NCBI GenBank assembly: GCA_964016875.1
Contig: OZ024735.1
Coordinates: 15,305,434 to 15,369,433 of the forward strand
Source: Fallopia convolvulus
Lineage: Eukaryota; Streptophyta; Magnoliopsida; Caryophyllales; Polygonaceae
DNA: 64,000 nucleotides
Reading direction: 5' to 3'
The translations under genes were made by a program, and so were the position numbers. The notes beneath the pieces are model-generated. The model was given only the letters and a program-made list of their open reading frames with translations. It searched no databases and was not told where the DNA came from. Shown here piece after piece: positions 23,476-34,280 of the stretch (position 1 is the stretch's first letter; each line of letters starts with the position of its first letter).

Positions 23476-23769
23476 CCTCTTAGCATACACCATATTATTG
23501 CAAAGTCAGATTCTTTATCTATTATTCTTTGTATTCAAGTTTCTAAATCAAACTTATCTTGTACCACATTGAGCACTTCATTCGTATTGACAAGTTAGCC
23601 TTAAATCACTTCATTTGTATTATCTTTTGCATTCAAGATAGCCTTAAAAGCACAAAATAAATACAAATAATGCACAAATAGATAGTCCTAAATGTACAAG
23701 TTGATGATATTAATAGTCCTAAATGTACAAATTGATGGTATTGACACATAAACATAAGTATATTTCTAT

Positions 23770-24120
23770 TCACAAATAGGATATATCAATGAACAAAAAA
23801 GGTTGTATCAATGTACAAATAGAAGTATATCAATGAACAAATAATGGTTTATCAATGAACAAACAAGTTTATATCAATGAACAAATAGTAGTATATAATT
23901 GAACAAATATTGGTATATCGAAACTAATTATATGTGCATCAAAAGCTATATAATATTGTATTCATACACATAAATAAGGTTAAAAAATAAAATTAAAAAT
24001 TAAAATAGTTCAAAATCAATGAACATTGTTATCAAAAACTCGATGCACAAATAGTTAGTATTGATGAACAATTGGTCAATATTGATGAACAAATCGCTAG
24101 TTTTGATGAACAAATTGGCC
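23770..24120 (-). repeat. B1 opposing ATGAACAAA array
   Basis: About a dozen ATGAACAAA motifs with spacers such as AGTATATCA. The array is inverted relative to 23110-23475, so a transcript through both could fold into a long imperfect hairpin. Confidence 0.8.
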
Positions 24121-24443
24121 GCGTCTCATAAAAACGTATTTTTCGAAAAATTCATGAATAATACGGGAAAAATTCGCTCGTGTCGTATGTTATTCAAAAA
24201 TACGTGAATAATACGGGAAAAATTCGCCCTTGCCGTATTTTATTTTTTTTAATGAATGTTTAATTATGGACGTTGATTTTTTGGAAGGAACGAATGAGAT
24301 TTATTCTCCATTCTCACCTGAGCGCCCATTCGCACGAAACTCTTCCCCTACTATTATTCTATTATTATTATTTTTTTTATTTTTTTTAAAATCCGAATTT
24401 CGTCTTAAAAATTATATTTATGATTCTTACAATGTATTGGAAT

Positions 24444-25022
24444 TAGACCTGTCAAAACATGACCCGACCAGACAACCCGACCTGAACCGCGCGATTTTTT
24501 CTGGGTCAAGACTCGAAATTTAAACCCGAAACCCAAAATAAACCGAACCTGCTAAACCCGAAAATTTTTGGGTTAGGGTCGGGTTCAACACCCTGGGTCA
24601 AATTTTATTGCGACGATGTCATAATATGTCATACTATGTAACTATTGTTATTGCATATTTCATTGCTCTAATTCCCGACAGAGTATAATAGAGGGAAATG
24701 AAAACTTATTCCCACTAAAAACACCCAGAACTTATAGTTTAATATAGTTTAAATATTGGGTTAGGAAAATTATTCTCAATTAAATTTTAAAATATCAATT
24801 AATATAATTTTTTATTTTTATATTATTATTTAAACTTATTTTAATAATAATTGAAAATTAAAAATTATGTTATTGACCCACTGGTCAACCCGAACGCGCC
24901 CGATAACCTGCCATGACGTGACCCGACTAAACCCGTAACCCAATTGACCCGAACCCGTTTTGAACCCGAACCCAAAATGATCGAACCTGAAACCGATCGA
25001 CCCGACACGATCGACAGGTCTA
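24444..25022. mobile_element. hAT-type MITE
   Basis: The ends TAGACCTGTCAA and (reverse complement) TAGACCTGTCGA are flanked by a perfect 8-bp duplication ATTGGAAT (24436-24443 and 25023-25030). 579 bases, no coding capacity. The inner flanks are rich in CCCGAACC/GACCCGA units. An 8-bp duplication with TAG...CTA ends fits hAT. Confidence 0.92.
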
Positions 25023-25356
25023 ATTGGAATTTATTTTATACTTACAAAAAAAATATTTCTCTTTAGATATTCTATAATGCATGTTAGTTTTATTCCCTTT
25101 TAAGAAATAAAATAAAAATCTAATTTTCCTAACAACTTAAATCTTACGCTGATTTTAAAAGATGCTAATAATAAAATATCTACTTAAAAAGGCTTAAAAC
25201 AAATTAATAAAAATAATTTAGAGATAGACCTTCTTCTACAGGTTGTACGCTCTGGAAAAAAAGGCAACAGAGGAAGAAGGAGGCAGGGGCTGCACCAGTG
25301 GTCGGGGCTCCGGGGCGGCCTGGTGGTCCGGCGACCCTCCAGTGGTGGCGCGCGGC

Positions 25357-26842
25357 TGATGTTCGTGTTTTTAGTATAGTTTTTAGTAGGTTTTCTTTGT
25401 TTATTAGGTTTAGTTTTGATAAGTTTAGGTTTGGTTTAGTGTGTTTTTGGATAGTTTTGCATATTTTCATAGAAAGTATGGAAGCTACTCTATTTTGTGT
25501 ATTTTGTAGGTTTTAGCAAGGAAAAGTGCTATATGGAGCTGAATTTGGAGTGCTACAGTGAATGACGGAGGAATACAAGTATGGAGAAGTCAGAGTCCAA
25601 GTTTCACAAGATAAAGTGTGGAAGAAACCAAGCCCAGGCTCGTTAACGAGGCTGTGAGGGCTCGTTAACGAGGCCACGTGATAGAAATTTCGAGGGTTGA
25701 CTTTGTAACTCACCGATCCTGTGCGGGAAATTCTTTCCGTGTCGGTAGAGTATCTTTTTATGATTTTTTAGGGTTATTCTATTATTTATTTTAGGTCTTG
25801 TTATCTTTCTAAATTTTATTTCTATCTTTTAGGATTTTATTTCTATCTTTTAGGAAAGTTTTTATCTTCTAGCCTTATTAGTTTTTAGCCTTTTTAGTAT
25901 AAATAGCCCTCTTATTTAGCCTAGAAGGGAGACGAGGTAGAGAAACAAGTGGTAGAGAGAAGAGGAAGGGCCGAGATAGAGAGAGAAGATCAGAGTCGAG
26001 ATTGAGAGCTCGGTGGACGAGAGTTACCGGGGTCGTTAGTCAGTATTTCGGTTCGGTATTTGCATATTTTCTGTTTCTTCTGATTTTCTGTAAGACAATA
26101 TTTTGTTATTAATTTGAGTAGTAATTTGTTTTCAATGATTTCTTTTATTTAATTTATTTGTTTCGTAGTTATGATTAGTGAGTAGTCTTCTTTTCTAGGA
26201 TCGGGGTTAAGCCCGGCATAGTTGAGCATGTTGATGAGTGAGATTGTGTGTTGAATGTCTTTTATCTATTATTGAGATTTGTTGTTGTGTTTATACCAAG
26301 ATGAAAGTTGAGGTAATTCGAGTTTTTAACTTGATTGAAAGAGAAAGTTAGTAACTTGAAGGTTGATGTTGTTTGAATACGAAAGTTTCAAGCTTTAGAT
26401 CCAAAACAAGCAATCGGGTGAATTGGGTTACGAAAGTAGGTTAATTTACTTAATAATCAATGAAAGTTGATGAATCTATCTGTTTAAAGGCATGATCTAT
26501 TCTTCTTACGAGTTTATATGCTTGGCTATGTTGTGGTGTCCCTAGTCCTAGATCTTTGTTTTTATTTGAATTATCTTAAGTGAATTTCGTTGCTGAGTTA
26601 GTTGGCTTGGTACCGAACTTATTTAGGTCGTTAGATTAAGTTTTTTGTGTACGGTGGTTCATTAACGACCCTGACAACGTCGTTAACGAGGCTGCTTGTG
26701 AGTGTTTTTGTTTGATTTTGTTTGCTTTTTAGTAGTTGATAAACGAACAACCTTGCTTCCTGTGGAACGATCCTGACTCTGCTATACTCAGCGGGGTCTT
26801 GACTTATAAATTTATTTGTTGTCAAGAAACCCTATCTCAACA
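25357..26842 (+). repeat. Athila-like 5' LTR
   Basis: 1486 bases. TATA box TATAAATA at 25898-25905. Palindrome CTCGTTAACGAG twice, at 25639-25650 and 25661-25672, and related motifs at 26659-26690. Confidence 0.93.
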
Positions 26843-26845
26843 AAT

Positions 26846-26863
26846 TGGCGTCGTTGCCGGGGA
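26846..26863 (+). promoter_or_regulatory. Primer-binding site (tRNA-Asp-like)
   Basis: TGGCGTCGTTGCCGGGGA begins three bases after the LTR. It differs by one base from the TGGCGCCGTTGCC form that I know from Athila/Tat elements. Confidence 0.85.
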
Positions 26864-26957
26864 AGCAACGTGTTTGTGTGTTTATCTGTGGGTTCGGGAA
26901 TAGCCCGACCCCGTTTTTGTTTTTAATTTTTGCTTTCTTTGTCTGTTTTCTCAGCGT

Positions 26958-29749
26958 ATGCCGGTAGGACGACGAAGGCTCGAGTTTGACAACACTGGTT
27001 ATTACTCAGAACCCGAATGTTCCCTGCACTGTAGACTCCGAGAAAACCGAGCCATGGCCATACCTGAAGAGATGGCTCGTCAAATGGAAGACCTCCGAAA
27101 TCAGATGGAGGCATTGAAAACTGAGAAAGAAGGCGATGTTGTTGAGGCTAAGCGTCAACGAGTTACTAATGCTCGTCTACAAGAGGAGCTTAATGCCTAT
27201 CCGAGGAATGCCAAACAGTACATGCATCCAGAACTGAGGGTGCCAGAATCTCCAATCGTGCTTCCAGCAATAGAGAAAACCTTTGAGATCAAGTCTCAAT
27301 TCATATCCTTGATTAAACGGGCTCAGTTTGAAGGGAAACCTACTGAGTGCCCTATGGAGCATATTAGAAACTTTCTTGATTTATGTGACACCATAGCTGC
27401 TGAAGGTGTTTCACTTGAATATGTTTTGTTAAAAGCTTTTAGGTGGTCTCTTACTGGAAAGGCCCTGAGCTGGTTGGAGAGCCTACCTTCTAAGTCTATC
27501 AGGACTTGGAAAGCTTTGTACGATCAATTTCTTACAAAGTTTTTCCCCCTGCTAAGACGACGGAGTTGAGGAAACGCATCACCTCCTATCACCAGCTGCG
27601 TAATGAAACCTTTGTTGAAACATGGGAAAGATTCAAAGAGATGCTTAGACAATGCCCCACTCATGGGCAACCTTTATATGTTTTGCAAGAAATCTTTTTC
27701 CAAGGTATCAACGCAGAGACCAAGAACCGCATCAACACGCATAATGCGTGCGGTTTTATAAGGATGAATCCGACGGAGGCATGGGAATTGTTGGATAAGC
27801 TTTCCAATTACGATGCCATGTATGGAACCCAGCAGACTCCACAGCCTCAGAAACGTCTCTACATACCTAATCGAGACGAAGTTGACCCGGATGTTAAAAA
27901 TCAATTCTTGCAAGATGAGGTCAACCGTCTGAAGAAGCAGGTAAGTTTTCTGAAATCCTCTCAATCATGTCAAGAATGTGGTTCTTCTGCACATAGTACT
28001 TCTGCTTGCACTAACATAGAGCAGGTTAGAACTGCTGAGACAATAGCTGAGATGAATTACATGAGAGGACCATACAGGAACCAACCTAGCTATAATGACA
28101 GCTCGAACAACTATCAGGCATGGGGCAATCAGAATACCAATCAAAACTATGCAATGCCTCCACCAGATAGACGACCTGCACCTTATCGACCTCCAAGCCA
28201 TCAGGATCCACCATCATGGGTTCAAGGATTACAGGAAGGCATTAACGGCGTGACCAACAAAGTTAACGAAGTGACCAACAAGGTTAACGAAGTTCAAGCC
28301 AACCTAAACCAACAAAATAAAAGATGGGGAGAGTTCGATATATGGAAGAAGAGTGTTGATTCCCAACTAGGGAACCTCGCTGCCCAAATTCCAAGACCAC
28401 AAGGGCAACTCCCGGGCCGCCCCGAGGAGAACCCTAGGGGACAAATAGTAGCGGTGCACCTTAGGAGCAGGAAGACATTGCCGGAGCGAGTCCAAACTAA
28501 AGAAAAGGAGGAAGAGGACGTCACCAAACAACTCGTTAATGAGCCAGTGAGAGAAAATAACGAGCCCATATACCAAGGTGACGAGGCTCCAAGGATTCCT
28601 GACCACCCTACCCCAGGTAAGTCTTCTAAACCGAGCCTTCCTCTCAACTCCAGGGTAGTTAACGACCCCATCAGGGTCGGTAACGACCCACCGAGGTCAC
28701 CTGACGATCCCAGTAACGACCCGGTAGTACCACCTCTCGAGCCTAACTTGGTTCCGAGAATGGTGAAAACTCTTCCATTTCCAACTAAGAAATCTATGGA
28801 CTCTACTGAGAGTAAGTTCAAGCGTTTCGTAAAGATTCTTCAGGGCATTAATATTTCCATCCCATTCGCTGAGGCCCTAAGCGAAATGCCGGCTTACACA
28901 AAGTTTTTGAAAGATATTCTTAGCAGGAAAAGATCCATTACAGAGCTGCATGATGAAGTCAGATCAATAGCTCTACCGGAAAAGCTAGGAGACCCAGGGA
29001 GATTTGCAATAACGATCGGCATAGGCAATCACAAGTTCAAGGCTTTATGTGATCTGGGCGCCAGTGCTAGTTTAGTTCCTCTCTCAATCTAGTCTAAAGC
29101 TAATATGGGACCACTAGAGCCGGTAGATATGAATCTGTACATGGAAGATGGATCATATGTCAGGGCCACAGGAGTCGTGGACGACTATCCTATTCAAGTC
29201 GGGAAATTCTTTATACCAAATGATTTCATCGTCCTCGATATGCCTGAAGACCCTCATGTCCCCATAATTCTGGGCAGACCATTTTTAGCTACAGCAGGTG
29301 CAAGAGTTGATGTGCGGAAAGGACTCCTCACTTTTGATATTGGACAGGAACGGGTGGAATTCAACTTGGATCAGAATGCCAACGACCCAATTGCAGTCGC
29401 ACAAATCGAGTTGACTCAACCAGAACTTGATTCAGCCGTCCCTACCGAGTCTCACTGGCCAATCACCGAGTCCCACATGCACGAATACAACCAAGGTAAG
29501 TACTCTAACTATGAATCTGCTAAAGATGGTCATTCCTTATCTTTTGTTCCTACACCATGCCCCGCCATATGCACTACAGAGGAATCCAAACCACCTTGGT
29601 TTTCCGATTTTACTAACCATCATGTAGGAATACTGGGCATACTGATAGAAGAAAAGGGACCTAATTTAGCAACTCAAGCACACAAAAGCTGCAAAGCTAA
29701 GTATGGGGTACCTCAAGACCCCAACATAGCTACACAGGAGCCACCTTGA
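26958..29749 (+). pseudogene. Athila-like gag-protease polyprotein
   Basis: The structural protein and protease frame. The first part (26958-27569) starts MPVGRRRLEFDNTGYY, has a coiled coil and enters a retrotransposon gag domain (KALSWLESLPSKSIRTWKAL). A one-base shift at a T5C5 run near 27540-27549 moves it into the second frame, which continues the gag domain (RITSYHQLRNETFVETWERF) and has a zinc knuckle CQECGSSAHSTSAC (near 27968). A Pro/Asn/Asp-rich spacer encodes repeated VNEP/VNDP peptides. The protease follows: ALCDLGASASLVPLSI (Asp at 29051-29053), a TAG at 29090-29092, then in the same frame IILGRPFLATAGARVDV. The frame ends at 29749, 44 bases before a conserved hairpin. There is no RT. 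With one shift and one stop it is a recent pseudogene. Confidence 0.9.
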
Positions 29750-29793
29750 GTCAAAGGAGCACGTCGGGCTGACGACGTTAAAAATAGCGCTTA

Positions 29794-29807
29794 CGGGAGG
29801 CAACCCG
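29794..29807 (+). promoter_or_regulatory. AGGCAA hairpin after gag-pro
   Basis: CGGG-AGGCAA-CCCG, preceded by GACGACGTTAAAAATAGCGC. The same loop with a similar lead (CGACGTTAAACAAAGGCG) occurs in element C at 6642-6659. A branch/acceptor-like GAGCTAAC...GCAG follows, ending 29926. Confidence 0.6.
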
Positions 29808-31060
29808 CTTTTTAGTATAGAATTAGATTTTTCTTTTTAGACTCTTTTTCTTAGCTTTCTTTTGAGTTCTTTTTAGTAGTTTTTAGGATAGAAATTAGGA
29901 TTAAATTTTGAGCTAACAAGACGCAGGAGAAGGGATCGAAAAAATCACTTCAAAGAGGTTACGGTGGCTCGTTAACGACCCACCCAGGGTCGTTAACGAC
30001 CCGGTCCGAACGACCCGATTCTGCAAAAACGGGCAGGTAAGTTTTTTTTAACCTAGTCTATCTTTTTCACTACCCTAGCCTCCACCCCCTCTACCCCTTC
30101 CTATCCCTTCCCTCTCCCATATAACCCTCTTACCCCTTCCAAAAATCCACCCTCAAATCCTCCTAAATCCAACCTTCTCAAAAACTCAACCAAAAATCTT
30201 GAAGACCCCCTCCCACCGATCGGAATCCTGCGCCAACCATCACCGAGCAACCGTCGTTACCGAAGCCCGGAAACCCTTCCCTCCATCATCGAAGATCCGA
30301 GCTTTCGATAACCCTCACCGAACTCGTTACTCACCCAATTTCCGACCCCTTGTTCTTCAAATTTCTTGGTTCTCCGGTATGTTTTCTAAACCCTAACTCG
30401 AAATTGCATGATTTATGGGTTTTAGGGTAGAAATTTCATGTCTAGAATTGAGTTCATATAGAGGATCGATGTTCATGATTGGATTTTTGCCCATGAAAGT
30501 TTGATTTTGCTTCGTAATTCTAGATCTAGAGAAGGATATTCATGTTAGATTTCTGATTGAGAAAAGTTGATTGTGAAAAGCATGAATTTTTCTTATTATA
30601 GTATCAAGATACAAACTTAGCATGTCAAAATCTCGGGTAAATTTAGCATGTTCGGGATGGGTAATCGAGCAAGTATGGGGTGCGTATATCCGATTGTGTG
30701 ACTAGTGAGGAGTATAGAGGATTGCATGCTTGATTTTTGCTTGAATTTTAAGGTAGATTAAAACTCGGAATCCTGCGATTTGGTTCTCGGTGGCTCGTTA
30801 ACGACCCACCCAGGCTCGTTAACGACCCTGCATAATCTCAAAGTTCAACAACCAGTCCAGATTCGTAAACGACCCAATTGGGTAGTTGACGAATAATTCC
30901 GAGTCTGTTTCGAGACCAAGTATGGGGTCTCTTGCCTATCTATTTTGAGTAGATCTTATCTTGGAAAAGTTTTTGATTATTTTGTAGATCAAGTTCAAGC
31001 AGACCCGCTACCCGAGCTCAGAAGAACAGAAGGAACCAGAGGTCCCCATCTCCACCTCGC
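29808..31060 (+). other. Leader of ORF2 with predicted 951-base intron
   Basis: Non-coding. The donor CAG|GTAAGT (intron from 30037) and acceptor TATTTTGTAG (ending 30987) would remove 951 bases and place the ORF2 start 73 bases into the next exon. It contains two GTTAAC pairs (about 29968-30005 and 30790-30830). A pyrimidine-rich C-rich stretch lies at 30055-30190. Confidence 0.5.
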
Positions 31061-32595
31061 ATGGACAACGTGATTTTGAGTACTCAAGGCCAAGTGCATC
31101 GATACCGTGCCATTCTAGAGAAGGACCACAACACCCGTTGGTTCTCGAAGTCCAGTGCTATAAACAAGGGGATCTACACGAACGTCAAGGAGGCCTTCCT
31201 CATCCTTGGTGCATCCCATCTCCTAAAGAAGGAGAATTTACCACACTTTTCGGCCCTCACATCCGAGTTTTTGGCCACTCTAGAGACTAGCTTCCCATCG
31301 AAGACTTCGGCGGGACGAATCCGGTTTCGGCTCGGTAATGTGAGCCGTGAGTTCACCATGGCAGAGTTCAACGCAATCCTAGAGCTTCCAAATCCATCTA
31401 GAGACTACAGTTTGAAAGATTACAGGGTGACTAGGACATGGAGCTACATCACGGGGGAAGATCAATCCTCAATAGCGGCATTATCTGGGGCAAGCATCAT
31501 CAACCCCATCTTCAGGATCATTCTCAGAGTCCTAGCCACTATGTTTTGGCCAAAGAGAGAGTTAAATAGGCCAACAAGAACGGAAGTTGCTTGTCTCCGC
31601 AACATCCTTTCGAGGAGCCCGACCCCTTGAATTTGGGGTATGAATGGATCTACTACGTCGAGAAATCAACCAAGTCCAAGGAGGTTTGGTGTGGCAACTT
31701 GGTTAGCCTTTTGGCTAAAAACCTTGGAGTTGACCTCACTCGCTACACACCGGCCCACGCTCAACTCCTCAACAAGAACTATTGGCATAGCTCTAGTATC
31801 TTCATTCAAGCCGAAGGAGGGTTCAAAGTAAAAGTTCAAGACCACTTCGTTAGGCCCACCCTCGACAAGTTGGAGCTACTCAACGTACCTAATTGGTACG
31901 AAGCGTGGACGGGGCATGCTTACCCGTTAGAGCCCAAGTCGGAGGATGAGCTATCACTACGGCCGTGTGAGACAAGATTTGAGCGAGAAGGTGAAGCAAT
32001 GGATGAAGATGAAGACGAAGATGAGGATACCGAGGTAGTTGGCGATGACACTGAAGAAGTCGACACCGAGGGAGGAACTGAGGAGCTAAACCTCGAAGAA
32101 GAAGACCTCGACACGGAAGTATTGGGCAGCAACGTCCTCGTTGACGAGCCCACCAGGCTCGTTAACGACCATTTCCAACCTCCTCCCTACATTCCTCACG
32201 AGGCACCCAGCTTCGTTAACGAGGCGCCGAGAGTTTCTGTCGACCCACCGCCAGCTCCTACCGACCCTCCGTCCTATGGACTCATGCCATACAACCCAGT
32301 GCTGTACCAAGATCATTTCCAGCCTCACTATTCACCACCTCCTCAACCCGAGTACACAGGATCGAGTATGCCACCACCGTGGGCCGAGGATCTTTCTGCT
32401 CAGATGCAGCAGCTTCACCTCCAGCAGGACCATATTCATAGGAGAATGGACAGATGGGAGACCGTCTATTTTGCTCGGATGTCGATGGAGGATGATAGGC
32501 ATTGTCAGAGGGAGGCGGATGATGCTGAGCGTTGGAGGACGATGTATGACTTCATGGGTACCTTTGAGCACTACTTTCCTCCACCAAACCAGTGA
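31061..32595 (+). pseudogene. Athila-type ORF2 (env-position protein)
   Basis: Two overlapping frames joined by one frameshift between about 31590 and 31630. The N-terminal part (MDNVILSTQGQVHRYRAILE, then LGASHLLKKENLPHFSALTS, IRFRLGNVSREFTMAEFNAI) resembles the plant ATHILA ORF-1 / 'putative plant transposon protein' domain, known only from such elements and without an established function. The C-terminal part (from 31591) has an Asp/Glu-rich block (DEDEDEDEDTEVVGDDTEEV, near 32005), a Pro-rich region with VNDHFQ/VNEAPR motifs, and a C-terminal helix (MQQLHLQQDHIHRRMDRWET). I see no signal peptide or clear membrane span, so an envelope role is not supported here. It sits where the env-like gene lies in full-length Athila elements. 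Confidence 0.7.
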
Positions 32596-34280
32596 TTCAG
32601 CCTGAAGAAGCAGTTTTTCCTTGTTTTCCACTTTTGAGACTTTGTAAGTTTTTATGTTTTTCTTTTTCTTATTTTTATCTTTGTTTGTTAGCTTTTCTAT
32701 TTCTTTCCTTCTCCTTATTTTCTTACAGTAGGGACATTGTAATTTTAAGTATGGGGTGGGAGAAAGTAGAAAACTTATGTCTTATGTGTCTTGTGTGTTT
32801 ATTTGTTTTAAGTAGTTTCGTTTCATAAAAATTGAAAAAATCGAAAAAAAATCGGAAAATTTGAAAAAATCATAAAAAAAAAGAGTTTTAGAATTGATAG
32901 ATATCCCTTCCTTAGGTTCTATGGTAGTAGTTGCTAGCTTAATCATATAATTCCTTGCAAGCATGTCTTTAATAGTATAGCCGGAATCTTTTAACTTAAA
33001 ATTGTTTTTAGAAAAAGATAGCACTTGATGAAATTGAGCACATATACTTTATAGCATAAGTGATGCAATCCAACAAAATCGTTACCTAGTGAGTTATTTT
33101 TGGCCTTATAGGGAGAACATCAAATATCCCTCTTCTTTTCTTGTGTGATTTACTCTCCTTATGCATATTATCTCTTGGAATTGTGATGGTTATCTATTTC
33201 TTGAGACCCGTATGGGATTTATAGTTCATTACTTGTGAGAATCATATGATGGAGAACTTATTTTTATAAAGCCCTATTATTCCTTATCTACCTTTACATA
33301 ATCCTTCTTTTGATAGCCAATTCTAGCCTGAAGCCTTTATTTTCAGCTCCACAGAATTGTTCCCTAGCCGAGATAAGCTTGACCCTATCCGGGGATTAGG
33401 ACTTAGATTGGAAAGGTACTTTTGTTGAGTGTAAAAAAAAGAGGAGTGACATATACTGTTTGCTATGATTGAGGGATTGTTGGGAAGGGTAGATTGGAAG
33501 TCTCTTGTTTAAATTGTAATAAGAAAGATCTCTTGATAAGTAAAAGATGCACAAAATAAAGTTGTTTGTTGGAGATAAGTTGAAAAAAAGGAAAAGGAAT
33601 ACACGATGAAGCTCGTTAACGACCGTGAATTGAGCTCGTTAACGAGGCATCGAGAAGAGAAGAAGGAAGTTTGAAGTGCATATGTGTTTATAGATAAAAT
33701 CAGAGATTCTTTTATTTCTTATGAGAGTGTGCATAATGAGAGAGTGTGTTTGGTATGTTTTATGAGAGTTTTGATGTTATGTGTGAGTTTTTAGGAGTCT
33801 TTGATTCCTAGATATTATTAGCACCACATAGCCAAAATATTTTCCACGCCTTATTGTCTTTACCAAACCCCGTTACAACCCGGCCGAATGGAAGCTTCTA
33901 TGAAGTTTTTCATTGAGCCTAAGTTTCTCTTGATGATTTTTGCTTGTTTTGACAAAATCTTGGGTGGAGAGTATTGGTGATATAAGTTCCAATTTCTATG
34001 AGTTTTTGCATATTTGGATTGAGTTGAGAGATTGAATTTATAAGCCTAAACACTTGAGAGTTGAGTGAAACACATTATATCCCTTGTAAGGTTGGATTGT
34101 ATTTTCTTATGTCTATTTGGTGCATATATGTGTGATGACATTAATATCCTTCGCTATATTTTTCTCATGTGTATATGTTGCTTTTTAGAGGATGGCAATA
34201 TCTTGATGAGTATGTTTGTTTGGTTTTGGTTAGTGTTTAGTGATTGCTTGAGGACAAGCAAGTCTAAGTATGGGGTATTT
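32596..34280 (+). other. Athila-like non-coding tail between two polypurine tracts
   Basis: No coding frame. A central polypurine motif GGGACATTG...TTTTAAGTATGGGG (32720-32757) and a 3' polypurine tract CTAAGTATGGGGTATTT (34264-34280) bound it. It contains a GTTAAC pair (33611-33650) and blocks shared with element D (AGCTTGACCC near 33375; TAGCACCACATAG near 33819; AAACACTTGAGAGTTGAGTG near 34050). Confidence 0.65.

Larger units (their letters stand above)
22215..24348. mobile_element. Element B1: inverted-array non-autonomous DNA element
   Basis: Flanked by TACTAT on both sides (22209-22214 and 24349-24354). The ends GAGTCTGG... and ...CTCTTCCCC contain an imperfect inverted repeat (GAATGGGCGCTCA). 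The interior has two arrays of the same short motif in opposite orientation: TTTGTTCAT (23110-23475) and ATGAACAAA (23770-24120). Compared with copy B2 (59480-60844) it lies in reverse orientation, has an 18-base extra block next to its left end, and carries a 710-bp solo LTR. No transposase. I do not recognise the superfamily; a 6-bp duplication is unusual, and the true ends could be off by a few bases. Confidence 0.75.

Noticed and set aside
23058..23572. Frames rich in LFIGF/VHICSL in element B1
   Set aside because: They are translations of the TTTGTTCAT array; repeats of non-coding origin.
28294..28821. 175-codon minus-strand frame under the Athila-like gag
   Set aside because: Antisense shadow of the Pro/Asn-rich gag spacer, no domain and no homologue recognised.
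26958..32595. Host gene or gene cluster between the Athila-like LTRs
   Set aside because: Gag zinc knuckle, DLGAS protease, primer site, polypurine tract and paired LTRs explain it as a retrotransposon.
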